Shown one piece after another: positions 8,596 to 16,446 of a stretch of DNA of 64,000 bases. This DNA is from Amycolatopsis mediterranei (GTDB lineage: Bacteria; Actinomycetota; Actinomycetes; Mycobacteriales; Pseudonocardiaceae), in NCBI RefSeq assembly GCF_026017845.1, contig NZ_CP100416.1:3316848-3380847 (forward strand). The letters are read 5' to 3'. The notes beneath the pieces are model-generated. The model saw nothing but the letters and a program-made list of their open reading frames with translations, did not search any database and was not told the DNA's origin. A program made the translations under genes and the position numbers. Position 1 is the first letter of the stretch; every line of letters begins with the position of its first letter.

Positions 8596-8832
8596 GCCGA
8601 TCCCCGTCCCGCCGGGCGTCGCCAGGCGGGATCTCGGCAGCCTGGTGGCTGGGCGCCCGCAGGTGTATCTCAGCGCAGCCGATCCCCGTCCCGTCGGGCG
8701 TCGATCGGCGGGTCCGGGCAGCTTGGTGATCGGGCCGCCCGCAGTCGCATCTCGGCGCAGCCGATCCGTCCCGCTGAGCGTCGATCGGCGGGATCCAGGC
8801 AACGGTCCACCCGCGGCCGCATCCCGCGCGCA
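8596..8832. repeat. 82-bp imperfect tandem repeat, about three units
   Basis: Units start at 8596, 8678 and 8760, each opening with GCCGATCC and running through a GTCCCG(C/T)(C/T)G(G/A)GCGTCG core to an ATCTCGGCGCA-like end. The first two are exactly 82 bp apart; the third is shortened to about 73 bp. Units two and three contain an inverted pair GCCGATC / GATCGGC, so each can fold into a hairpin. Because 82 is not a multiple of three the repeat is not an in-frame coding repeat. It occupies most of the 350-bp gene-free stretch between pirin and the PhoU-like gene. Confidence 0.8.
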
Positions 8833-8856
8833 GCCAACGCGCCCACCACCGAGCCG

Positions 8857-9468
8857 CTAAGCCCCCACCGGCGCGAACCCCGCGGCCCGGCGCCCGATCC
8901 GGACCGCCGTCGCGGCAAACCGGCCGTAGACCGCGGCAAGCAACGCGAGCTCGACCGCGAAACCGGCCCCGCGCAACCCCTCCCGGCCGTCCGCCCACTC
9001 CCGCACTTCCCGCTCGGCCGCCCCCACGAGCGCCGCCGCGTCACCGAGCCCCGTCCCGTCCCCGCCGACCAGCACCTCGCGCAGGGCCCGCGCGGTGGCG
9101 GCCGCGTGGTCGCCCAGCCGGCCCAGCGCGGGACGCACCTCCGGCGGCACGGATTCCCGCGCCTCGGCGACCTCCCGCGCAAGACCACCCATCCGAGTGA
9201 GATCCGCGGCGGTGTGCACGGCCGCGACGACCGCCTTCACCTCCGCCTCCCGCGGCGCGTGCAAGGCCAGCAACGCACACGCCTGGTCTTCGCACGCGGC
9301 CCCGAGCGAGGTCACCGCCGCCGCTTGCTCCCGCGCCCGTCCGCCCAGCGTGTGGTCACTTTCCAGCACCGAGCGAGTGGCCTCCTCGAGCGTGCTCGCG
9401 ACGAGGTCGCACAGGTCCGCCAGCCGGTGGGCGAGCGTGACGAGCTCCTGCTGAAACGCCGTCGGCAT
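8857..9468 (-). CDS. PhoU-like protein
   Basis: A 203-residue all-helical protein resembling PhoU, which modulates phosphate transport and the PhoR/PhoP system in many bacteria. Family-typical features are an opening [19 protein letters not shown], a middle [17 protein letters not shown] and the [17 protein letters not shown] segment corresponding to the metal-binding E/D-x-x-R-x-x-D region of PhoU. The second three-helix repeat is more divergent. No pst or pho gene is adjacent, so a role in phosphate signalling is only inferred. It is divergent from the SSB gene. Confidence 0.7.
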   Translation of the reverse strand: MPTAFQQELVTLAHRLADLCDLVASTLEEATRSVLESDHTLGGRAREQAAAVTSLGAACEDQACALLALHAPREAEVKAVVAAVHTAADLTRMGGLAREVAEARESVPPEVRPALGRLGDHAAATARALREVLVGGDGTGLGDAAALVGAAEREVREWADGREGLRGAGFAVELALLAAVYGRFAATAVRIGRRAAGFAPVGA

Positions 9469-9593
9469 GGCCGCAGGTAACCACCCCGGCCGGGTGTCGG
9501 CATCTCGTCGCCCGGTCCGGAATTGTCGGACCCCCGTGCTCTCCTCATCGGCAAGAGCGGTGCACCCCGCACCCGGAAGACGAGGAGAGATCG

Positions 9594-10028
9594 ATGGCAG
9601 GCGAAACGACGGTCACCGTGGTCGGCAACCTGACGAGCGACCCCGACCTGCGCTTCACCCCGGCCGGCTCGGCGGTCGCGAACTTCACGGTCGCGAGCAC
9701 CCCGCGGGTGTTCGACCGCGAGTCCGGCGCCTGGCGCGACGGCGACGCGCTGTTCCTGCGCTGCAGTTTGTGGCGGGAGTACGCGGAAAACGTCGCCGAG
9801 TCGCTCGTCCGCGGCGCTCGCGTGGTCGTCCACGGCCGGCTGAGACAGCGGTCGTACGACACGAAGGAGGGCGAGAAGCGCACAGTCGTGGAGCTGGAGG
9901 TCGAGGAGATCGGGCCATCGCTGCGGTACGCCACCGCCAAGGTGACGAAGGTCAGCCGCGCGACGGGTGGCGAAGGGAGCAGTGCCTGGACGCCGGAACC
10001 GGTGGGCGCGGTGAAGCCGCCCTTCTGA
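9594..10028 (+). CDS. ssbB: Single-stranded DNA-binding protein, SsbB-like
   Basis: A 144-residue OB-fold protein starting [19 protein letters not shown] and containing [18 protein letters not shown], typical of bacterial SSB. The usual long Gly-rich linker is short, and the C-terminus ends KPPF without the acidic tip that recruits partner proteins. Actinobacteria often carry a main SsbA with the tip plus an SsbB without it; in Streptomyces SsbB acts in sporulation-linked chromosome segregation. The gene is not next to rpsF/rpsR, also consistent with the accessory paralogue. A GAGGAGAG ribosome site lies just upstream of the ATG. Confidence 0.88.
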   Translation: MAGETTVTVVGNLTSDPDLRFTPAGSAVANFTVASTPRVFDRESGAWRDGDALFLRCSLWREYAENVAESLVRGARVVVHGRLRQRSYDTKEGEKRTVVELEVEEIGPSLRYATAKVTKVSRATGGEGSSAWTPEPVGAVKPPF

Positions 10029-10199
10029 TTCCCATCCGTTCGCGGCCGGCCTCCGAACGCCTGTCGATGAGGCTTCGACCCGTGCTGGATCGCCTGCGGT
10101 GACGATGAGGGGGACGCTCCGGCCCGGACCCGCTGTCGAAATCACGCCCACCGATTCGACGCAGGGGTAGAGGCCGAACCACGAGCGGGAAGGACCGCT

Positions 10200-10490
10200 A
10201 TGAACGGGAACGAGAAGACCGGCTCACCGGCAGCGCACCCCGTGGTCAACCACCGGATGCGGGCGATGCTCCGAGCAGTCGGCGCCGGCCGCGGCCGGGT
10301 GTCCTGCAGCAGCGAACCGGACCTGTTCATCGACGGCCTCTCGTGCGGCGACCAGTTCGCGGCCCACGCACTGGCCCACCAGGGCCTGGTCCGCGCGGCC
10401 CGCCCCGGCCGCCCGGGCGAGCTGGTTCCGGCGGTCCTGACACCCGCTGGCCAAGCCCTCGTCAACCCCGAGCAGAGATCGGTCGCCTGA
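10200..10490 (+). CDS. Small hypothetical protein, possible winged-helix fragment
   Basis: A 96-residue protein with a GGGAAGGA ribosome site before its ATG. I do not recognise the family. Its second half (ALAHQGLVRAARPGRPGELV then LTPAGQALV) has the cadence of a winged-helix wing plus a final helix, as in MarR/PadR-like proteins. A full recognition helix is not obvious, so DNA binding is only a suggestion. The neighbours SSB upstream and a zinc ribbon gene downstream give no functional clue. Confidence 0.55.
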   Translation: MNGNEKTGSPAAHPVVNHRMRAMLRAVGAGRGRVSCSSEPDLFIDGLSCGDQFAAHALAHQGLVRAARPGRPGELVPAVLTPAGQALVNPEQRSVA

Positions 10491-10620
10491 CCCGGCGACC
10501 GGCGGTTGTTTGACAACTGGACAGAGAAACCTCACTGCCACGGAGACGGCCGGGCCGGGCTCCCGGCCGCGCGGATCGGCCACCGAGCGGCCGGAGGGCT
10601 CAGCCTCGGCTGCCGCGGAA

Positions 10621-10750
10621 CTTCCGGGCCGGGATGGATGCGGCGGCCGGGCGATCCGCCCGAGTACGGGCTGTCGTGGAATCCCGGGCCGGGTTGGATG
10701 CGTGGCCGGGCGGCCTGCTCGATCCCTTGCCACGGCGGGAATCCCGAATG
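10621..10750. repeat. 60-bp degenerate direct repeat
   Basis: Two copies begin at 10621 and 10681 with a truncated third at 10741. Each opens (C/A)TCCCGGGCCGGG(A/T)TGGATGCG or a variant, followed by a Gly/Cys-rich GC stretch. They fill the 317-bp gap between the small hypothetical gene and the zinc ribbon gene. No convincing coding region spans them. Confidence 0.6.
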
Positions 10751-10761
10751 GGAGACAAGCC

Positions 10762-10796
10762 CGGCGGCGGTCCGGACACTCACCGGACCGCCGCCG
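10762..10796. terminator. Bidirectional hairpin terminator
   Basis: Arms at 10762-10775 and 10783-10796 (core GGCGGCGGTCCGG) pair over 14 bp with a 7-nt loop. It lies between convergent genes, 12 bp past the stop of the zinc ribbon gene. There is no clear U-tract, as is usual in actinomycetes. Confidence 0.7.
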
Positions 10797-10807
10797 CCGG
10801 TCTGTGC

Positions 10808-11200
10808 CTACTGGCCCTGCTGCGGAAACTGGCCCGGCTGCGGGAACCCCTGCGGCTGGGAAGGATGCTGCGGATACCCCTGCTGAGGGAACCCGGCCTG
10901 CGGAGCCGCGCCCTGCGAAGGGTGCGGAGGGTATCCCGGCGCCGCCTGCTGCCGGGCCTGGCCCTGTTCCTCCTGGGCCTGCAGCCGCAGCGCGTCCTCC
11001 TTCGGGATGCGGTTCTCGATCCCGCAGAACGTGCACTGTGCCGTGTACTTGACGCTGATCGGGAACAGCGGGATGAAGAACAGCGTGAACTTCGTGACCG
11101 CCTTGCGCACCGCGTGCGCAGCCGGGTTACCGCACCGGCCGCACAAGAACGTCGTCATCGCCAGCACGTAGATGCGCGTGCGCCAGCCCCAGATCAGCAT
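10808..11200 (-). CDS. Zinc-ribbon membrane-associated protein with Gln/Pro/Gly tail
   Basis: A 130-residue protein starting MLIWGWRTRIYVLA. Two CxxC knuckles, FLCGRCGN and TAQCTFCGIEN, form a split zinc ribbon. Between them FTLFFIPLFPISV is a short hydrophobic stretch that probably touches the membrane. From about residue 80 the chain is low-complexity, rich in PQQGYP-like repeats. This is the arrangement of small actinobacterial zinc-ribbon proteins of unknown role. ATG at 11200 is preceded by a GGAAGAGAGAAG purine tract. It is divergent from the deazaflavin oxidoreductase. Confidence 0.75.
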   Translation of the reverse strand: MLIWGWRTRIYVLAMTTFLCGRCGNPAAHAVRKAVTKFTLFFIPLFPISVKYTAQCTFCGIENRIPKEDALRLQAQEEQGQARQQAAPGYPPHPSQGAAPQAGFPQQGYPQHPSQPQGFPQPGQFPQQGQ

Positions 11201-11367
11201 CGGTCTTCTCTCTTCCGGTTCTTCCCTCGCCGCGCAGCCTCGCACACCGTTGCCGGTTGCCGGGGCGGTTTTGCCGATCCCGGCCGATCCCGTCGGGACC
11301 CGCATCCGGCGAACCGGACATTCGGGCCGTACCGCGACGCCGGAAGCCGCAGGGCTAGATTGGGATC

Positions 11368-11793
11368 ATGCCGAGCGACTTCGCCCTGAAGACCATGAAT
11401 GCCGTGCACCGCGGCCTGATCAAGCTCACCGGTGGGCGGGTGGGCTGGCAGGTCGCCATGCCCGTGCTGGAACTCACCACCGTCGGCCGCAAGAGCGGGC
11501 AGCCGCGGTCGGTGCTGCTCACCTCGCCCCACCAGGAGGGTGACGCGGTGGTCGTCGTGGCGTCGCGGGGCGGCGACGACACCCACCCCGCGTGGTTCCT
11601 CAACCTGCGCGACCACCCCGACGTCGAGGTCTCGCTGAAGGGCGGCCCGAAGAAGCCGATGCGCGCCCGCGTGGCCGACGCCGAAGAGCGCGCCCGGCTG
11701 TGGCCGAAGATCACCGCCGACTTCAAGAACTACGCGCAGTACCAGACGAAGACCGAGCGCGAGATCCCGCTCGTCTTCCTCGAACCGCGGTAG
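11368..11793 (+). CDS. Deazaflavin (F420)-dependent nitroreductase-family oxidoreductase
   Basis: A 141-residue single-domain split-barrel protein of the Ddn/DUF385 family, whose members use F420H2 or bind F420 in actinobacteria. Characteristic segments are LTTVGRKSGQPRSVLL, THPAWFLNLRDHPDVEV and the closing LWPKITADFKNYAQYQTKT. Ddn-type proteins reduce quinones or nitro compounds at the membrane; the substrate here is unknown. Its stop and the stop of the convergent PBP gene are adjacent (11793/11795). Confidence 0.9.
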   Translation: MPSDFALKTMNAVHRGLIKLTGGRVGWQVAMPVLELTTVGRKSGQPRSVLLTSPHQEGDAVVVVASRGGDDTHPAWFLNLRDHPDVEVSLKGGPKKPMRARVADAEERARLWPKITADFKNYAQYQTKTEREIPLVFLEPR

Positions 11794-11794
11794 G

Positions 11795-13909
11795 TCACGA
11801 CCGCGCCGCCAGGTAGGCCGGGTCGGCGGCGGGGATCGGCTGGTCGGGGACCCCGGCCAGCAGCCGGCTCATGGCGTGGAAGTACGGCGGTGCGGCGACC
11901 GTGCCGCCGAACGCGCCGTGGCCGCAGTCGCCCAGGTGCACCGGCGTGCCCGGGCAGATCTCCCGCGGGTGCGGCCCGTCGGCGAACACCATCGACGAAA
12001 CCGCGTAGCCGTCGACACCGCCGACGAACGCGACCGATTCGCTCTGCTGCGTCGTGCCCGTCTTGCCGATGTCGGGCCGGGTCCAGCCGGCCGCGCGGGC
12101 CGCTTCGGCGGACGTGCCGCTCGTGGTGTCCTTGCTCAGCCCCGCTTCCAGGGTGTCCGCCACGCCCTCGGGGATGACCCGCTCGCACGCCTGCTGCGCG
12201 ACCGGCACGGCGTTGCCGTTCCGGTCGGTCACCGACAGGATCGGGTTCGGCGGGCACCACACGCCGCCGCTCATCAGCGTCGCCGAGACGTTGGCCATCT
12301 CCAGCGGGCTCACCGGGCTGTTGCCGAGGGTGAACGACAGCAGGTTCCGGAAGTACTGCGACTGCGGCTCGCTGTACTGCGGATTGCCGGACTTCGGGTC
12401 CGGCGTGCGGCCGGCGTCGTTGGTCGCGAGGGTGTTGCGCAGCCCGAGCTTGGCGGCCATGTCGAGCACGGCGGGCATCCCGACCTGGCTCTCGAGCCCG
12501 ACGAACGCGACGTTCGGCGATGTCGCCAGCCCGTCGGCGAGGGTGATCGGGTCGGCGTAGTGGCCGTCGTTGTGGACGGTGTAGCACGACGAATGCGCGT
12601 CCGGCACCGGGAAGCACTGGCTGTCGGGGTTGGGCAGCGGGGTGTCGAGGCCCGCCTGGCCGGTGACGAGCGCCGCGGCCGAGGTGAAGATCTTGAACGA
12701 CGAGCCCGCGCCGAACTCGTTGCTCGCGTCGGCGACGATGTCGGTCGACGTCTCGCCCCGCGCCGGATCGGTGCCGTAGTTGCGGTTCGCGACCATGGCG
12801 AGCACCTGGTGCCCGCCCTGGCCCGGCTGGACGACGGCGAAGGTGTTGGCCACACCGTCCTGGGTGGTCGGCACGTTCGCGTCGACGGCGTCCTTGCTCA
12901 CCTGGGAGACGCGCGGGTCGAGGGTGGTCTTGATCGTGTACCCGCCGGTGGCCAGCCGGTCGGCGGTGAACCCGGCGTGCACCAGGTAGCTTTCCGCGTA
13001 GGCGCAGAAGAATCCGGCGTCCGGCGCGGCGCCGAGGCACGTGCCCGACGGCGTGACCGGGCCGTTCGGCAGCAGCCCGAGCGGGGCCGCCTTCGCCGTC
13101 GCCGCGTACGAGGCGGGGATGGAGCCGTTGGTGACCATGTCGTCGATGACGAGGTTGCGGCGCTGCAGCGCCTTGTCCGGGTGGGTGTACGGGTTGTAGA
13201 CGCTGGGGTTGTTCACCATTCCGGCGAGCAGTGCCGCCTGCGCCACGGTCAGTTTGTCCGCGGTCGTCCCGAAATACGCCTGGGCCGCGGCACCGACCCC
13301 GTACACGGTTCCGCTGAATTCGACCACGTTGAGGTAATTCGCCAGGATGTCGTCCTTGCTCATCGTGTCGTTGAGCTGAACGGCCATTTTCGCCTCCCGC
13401 AGCTTGCGGGCGAGCGAGTCCTCGCGGTCGGCCTGCTGGGCCGCGGGGTCGTTCCGGTCGACGACGTTGATGAGGTAGTTCTTGACCTCCTGCTGCGTGA
13501 TCGTCGACGCGCCCTGAAGCGAGCCCCCGGCGCTGTCGTTGACCGCCGCGCGGAGCATGCCTTGCAGGTCGACGCCGCCTTCGGTGTAGAACCGGCGGTC
13601 CTCGATGGCGATGATCGCCGCCTTCATCGTGGTCGCGATCCCAGCCGCGGTGACCGGGAGGCGGTACTGCGCGTAGAGCGTCGCGATGGGGGTGCCGTCG
13701 CGGTCGGTCACCGTCGTGGTCAGCGGCAGATCGGCCGCGGCGAGCCGGGCGGAAATGGCGTCCACCGAATCGCTGACCTGATTGGACAGCAGGCCCGCCC
13801 CGATGGCGGCGGGCGCCACCGTCCCGGCCACCAGAATCCCGGCGAGCACACACAATCCGGCAAAAGGGACCACGCCCCCGCGACGTTTCACGAATTCGAC
13901 ATTAGGCAT
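11795..13909 (-). CDS. Class A penicillin-binding protein (transglycosylase/transpeptidase)
   Basis: A 704-residue bifunctional peptidoglycan synthase. Residues 12-38 are the membrane anchor. The GT51 domain has the catalytic Glu103 in AIEDRRF and the QGASTITQQEVKN motif. The transpeptidase domain has SSFK with the acyl-serine at about residue 403, a TSPN motif serving as SxN, and KTGTTQQ. It acts outside the membrane, polymerising lipid II and crosslinking. The short cytoplasmic tail and absence of a PASTA domain separate it from PonA1-like proteins. It follows the ABC permease gene by 36 bp and could be read through from that operon. Confidence 0.92.
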   Translation of the reverse strand: MPNVEFVKRRGGVVPFAGLCVLAGILVAGTVAPAAIGAGLLSNQVSDSVDAISARLAAADLPLTTTVTDRDGTPIATLYAQYRLPVTAAGIATTMKAAIIAIEDRRFYTEGGVDLQGMLRAAVNDSAGGSLQGASTITQQEVKNYLINVVDRNDPAAQQADREDSLARKLREAKMAVQLNDTMSKDDILANYLNVVEFSGTVYGVGAAAQAYFGTTADKLTVAQAALLAGMVNNPSVYNPYTHPDKALQRRNLVIDDMVTNGSIPASYAATAKAAPLGLLPNGPVTPSGTCLGAAPDAGFFCAYAESYLVHAGFTADRLATGGYTIKTTLDPRVSQVSKDAVDANVPTTQDGVANTFAVVQPGQGGHQVLAMVANRNYGTDPARGETSTDIVADASNEFGAGSSFKIFTSAAALVTGQAGLDTPLPNPDSQCFPVPDAHSSCYTVHNDGHYADPITLADGLATSPNVAFVGLESQVGMPAVLDMAAKLGLRNTLATNDAGRTPDPKSGNPQYSEPQSQYFRNLLSFTLGNSPVSPLEMANVSATLMSGGVWCPPNPILSVTDRNGNAVPVAQQACERVIPEGVADTLEAGLSKDTTSGTSAEAARAAGWTRPDIGKTGTTQQSESVAFVGGVDGYAVSSMVFADGPHPREICPGTPVHLGDCGHGAFGGTVAAPPYFHAMSRLLAGVPDQPIPAADPAYLAARS

Positions 13910-13945
13910 CGGCCGATAAAGCCTCCGTTCGGTGAGACGAGTGCC

Positions 13946-14767
13946 TCACCGGGCCAACCGGCCGAGCAGGGCCGAGGCGACCGCAACGGCCACCGCCGTC
14001 GCCACCGCCAGCACGGCGAAGTCGGTCCCGAGGTGGGCGGGTGTCCCGATGAGCAGGCCGCGCAGCGCGTCGACCTGGTAGCTCAGCGGGTTGACGTGGC
14101 TGAGCGCCTTCAGCCACGGCGGCATCAGGTCCACCGGGTACAGCGCGTTCGAGCCGAAGAACAGCGGCATCGTGATCGCCTGCCCGATGCCCATCAGCCG
14201 TTCCCGCGACCGCACGATCCCGGCGATCACGATGGACAGGCAGCAGAAGAACGCCGAACCGAGCACGAGGACGACGGCCATCGCGAGCAGCTTCAGCGGG
14301 TTCGCGGTCAGCCCGACGCCGAGGACCGCGGCCAGGATCAGCACCATCAGCGCCTGGACGAGCGCGCGGACCCCGGCGGCGAAGGCCTTGCCCGCGACGA
14401 GTGCCGCGCGCGGGGTCGGGGTCACCAGGAGCTTGGCGAGCACGCCCGCGTCGCGCTCCCAGATGATCTGGATGCCGTAGAAGATCGCGATGAACAGCGC
14501 CGACTGGGCCAGGATGCCCGGCGCCAGGAAGTCGAGGTACGGCGTCGAGCCGGTCGGGATCGCCCGCAGCCGGGTGAACGTCTCCCCGAAGATCAGCAGC
14601 CACAGCGCGGGCTGGATCGCCCTGGTCAGCAGCTCGGTTTGATCGCGACGCAGTTTCTGCAGCTCCACCAGGCACATCGCGCCGACGCGGGCGCCGAGCA
14701 CGCGCAGCCGGCGCAGCGGGCCGGGGTCAGCCGAGGCGGCGGGCGGTACGGCGAGTGGCACGGACAC
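13946..14767 (-). CDS. ABC-2 type transporter permease (DrrB-like)
   Basis: A 273-residue membrane subunit of a drug-type ABC exporter. Six hydrophobic helices and the ABC-2 signature LSHVNPLSYQVDALRGLLIG near the end are visible, with YLDFLAPGILAQSALF earlier. GTG at 14767 has an excellent AAGGAGGG ribosome site seven bases upstream, which supports a start inside the 3' end of the ATPase gene (41-bp overlap). It would pair with that ATPase to export a hydrophobic compound. Because the ATPase reading frame is broken, the exporter may not function unless the break is an assembly error. Confidence 0.9.
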   Translation of the reverse strand: MSVPLAVPPAASADPGPLRRLRVLGARVGAMCLVELQKLRRDQTELLTRAIQPALWLLIFGETFTRLRAIPTGSTPYLDFLAPGILAQSALFIAIFYGIQIIWERDAGVLAKLLVTPTPRAALVAGKAFAAGVRALVQALMVLILAAVLGVGLTANPLKLLAMAVVLVLGSAFFCCLSIVIAGIVRSRERLMGIGQAITMPLFFGSNALYPVDLMPPWLKALSHVNPLSYQVDALRGLLIGTPAHLGTDFAVLAVATAVAVAVASALLGRLAR

Positions 14768-15532
14768 CGCGGATCCCTCCTTCTTCGTGGTCGAGGCGGT
14801 TCCCGGTCACCGTCCGGAACACGTCGTCCAAAGTGGCCTCCGGGCCGAGGCCGGCCTCCAGCTCGGCGGGCGTGCCCAGCGCGCGGATCCGGCCGGCGTG
14901 CATCAGGGCGACGCGGTCGCAGTACTGCTCGGCCTCGTCCATGTAATGCGTGGTGACGAGCACCGTCATGCCGGTCGCCTCGCGGATGGCGGAGATGCGG
15001 TCCCACACCGACGAGCGCGCGACCGGGTCGAGCCCGATCGTCGGCTCGTCGAGGATGAGCAGCCGCGGCGAGCTGACCAGAGCCTGGGCGAGCTCGAGCC
15101 GGCGGATCATGCCGCCGGAGTACGTCTTGGCCGTGCGGTCGGCGTCGTCGGCCAGCCCGACCAGTTCCAAGGCGAGCCGCACCTGCTCGGCGCGCCCGCG
15201 GCGGGGCACGTCGAAGAGCCGCGCGAACAGGGCGACGTTCTCGCGGCCGGTCAGCGCGCTGTCGGCGGAGAGCTGCTGCGGGACGTACCCGATCAGCCGC
15301 CGCACGGCCATCCGGCGCGGGCGACGTCGATGCCGAAGACCGAGATGCGGTCCGGGGTGGCCGGCAGCAGCGTGGTGATCATCCGGAGGGTGGTCGTCTT
15401 GCCGGCGCCGTTCGGGCCGAGCAGGCCGAACACCTCGCCCGGGTGGATTTCGAGGTCGACGCCGTCGACCGCGCGGGTCGCGCCGAACGAGTGGCTCAGG
15501 CCGGTGCAGCGCACCGCCGCGGGTTCGGTCAT
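14727..15532 (-). pseudogene. ABC transporter ATP-binding protein (DrrA-like), frameshifted
   Basis: The first frame starts at ATG 15532, overlapping the MarR stop as ATGA. It encodes the Walker A region LLGPNGAGKTTTLRM and ends early at 15293 after GIDVARAG. The next frame resumes with VRRLIGYVPQQLSADSALTGREN and carries the signature SGGMIRR, Walker B RLLILDEPTIGLDP and the switch histidine TTHYMDEA. The whole span is 806 nt, one short of a 269-codon gene, and the break sits at about 15308-15320 in CCGGCGCGGGCG. A single-base deletion explains it. It could be a real inactivation or a sequencing error; all catalytic motifs are otherwise intact. Confidence 0.85.
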
Positions 15533-15969
15533 GGCTGCTCCTTCAGGATGCCCGTGAGCTTTTCCAGTGCCGGCAACGCCTGTTCGATCGCCGCGATGTC
15601 CTCTTCGGACAGTTCCGCGAGGGCGTCGGCGACGAGCCCGGTGCGGGCGCGGCGCCAGGCCGCCATCCGGTCGGCGGCCGCGGCGGTGACCTCCAGCCGG
15701 GCCGCGCGCCGGTCGGCGGGATCGGCCTCGCGGCGGAGCAGGCCGGCGTCGGCGAGCTGGTTGACCAGCGTGCTGACCGAGTTGTTCGCCAAGTGCAGTT
15801 CGCGGGCCGCCGCGGCGACGCCGATGCCGGGGTGGTCGGCCACCACGCGCAGGAGCTCGACCTGGGCGCCCGGCAGCGGCATGCCCGGCACGTCCGCGCG
15901 CACCCGGCGGCGCACCACCCGGCGGATCCCCTGGACGGCGCCCAGCAGCCGGTCGGCGAGTTCGGTCAT
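15529..15969 (-). CDS. MarR-family transcriptional regulator
   Basis: A 146-residue winged-helix regulator. The DNA-binding core is AAARELHLANNSVSTLVNQLADAG followed by the wing ADPADRRAARLEVTAAAADR; flanking helices form the dimer interface. It is the first gene of the marR-ATPase-permease unit, overlapping the ATPase by ATGA, so it most likely represses its own exporter operon and responds to a drug-like ligand. An inverted repeat about 30 bp upstream is the probable operator. Confidence 0.92.
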   Translation of the reverse strand: MTELADRLLGAVQGIRRVVRRRVRADVPGMPLPGAQVELLRVVADHPGIGVAAAARELHLANNSVSTLVNQLADAGLLRREADPADRRAARLEVTAAAADRMAAWRRARTGLVADALAELSEEDIAAIEQALPALEKLTGILKEQP

Positions 15970-15999
15970 GCCTCCGACGGTAGCTCTGACCCAGATCTA

Positions 16000-16012
16000 T
16001 TAGCAACGCTAA
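16000..16012. promoter_or_regulatory. Inverted repeat TTAGC-N3-GCTAA, candidate MarR operator
   Basis: A perfect 5-3-5 inverted repeat in an AT-rich patch about 30 bp upstream of the MarR start, between it and the 3' end of the ArsR gene. Location and symmetry suit autorepression; binding is inferred. Confidence 0.5.
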
Positions 16013-16040
16013 ATGTCTGGTTGGCGAGGAACGGGGAGAA

Positions 16041-16364
16041 TCAGCCGCGCGCGGCTTCGGCGAGGGCCAGGTCGAGCAAGCCGGGGAAGCGGACGTCGAA
16101 CTCCTCGCGGCGCAACGCGTTCAGCCGCTGCGTGCCGCTGTCCCACTGCCGGAGCAGCCCGGCCGCGCGGAGGATCTTGAAGTGCCGGGACGCGGCGGGC
16201 TTGCTGACCGGCGGCATGATCGCGCCGCACGACTGGCCCGGTTCCCGGGCGAGGGCGGCGACCATGGTCAGCCGGTGCGGGTCGCGCAGGGCTTCCAGGG
16301 CTGCGCTGAAGGAGACGTCCTCGAGGGCCGGGTGGTCCAGGGGAGTCGCGGTGCGGCTGGCCAT
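16041..16364 (-). CDS. ArsR-family HTH transcriptional repressor
   Basis: A 107-residue winged-helix protein. Core elements are ALEALRDPHRLTMVAALAREPGQSC, the recognition helix PVSKPAASRHFKILRAAGLL and the wing QWDSGTQRLNALRREEFD. The single Cys gives no classic metal-site motif, so it more likely senses something organic or redox-active than arsenic. ATG at 16364 is chosen because the longer upstream frame would start inside the palindromic operator. It is divergent from the MDR oxidoreductase, its obvious target. Confidence 0.9.
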   Translation of the reverse strand: MASRTATPLDHPALEDVSFSAALEALRDPHRLTMVAALAREPGQSCGAIMPPVSKPAASRHFKILRAAGLLRQWDSGTQRLNALRREEFDVRFPGLLDLALAEAARG

Positions 16365-16413
16365 GCTCCGAGTATCCCCGGTTGCCGGGAGGCGCGGCGC
16401 TGTGCCATGGTCG

Positions 16414-16435
16414 ATGTTAGTCATTTGATTAACAT
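16414..16435. promoter_or_regulatory. 22-bp near-perfect palindrome, ArsR-type operator
   Basis: Arms at 16414-16423 and 16426-16435 (ATGTTAGTCA and TGATTAACAT) match at nine of ten positions around a TT centre. This AT-rich element lies between the divergent ArsR and MDR genes and ends just before the AAGGAGG ribosome site (16436-16442) of the latter, so a bound repressor would block that promoter. Confidence 0.75.
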
Positions 16436-16446
16436 AAGGAGGCGCG

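Noticed and set aside
9541..9593. Ribosomal-protein type context for the SSB gene
   Set aside because: The flanking genes are PhoU-like and a small unknown protein, not rpsF/rpsR/rplI, so it is not the housekeeping SSB locus.
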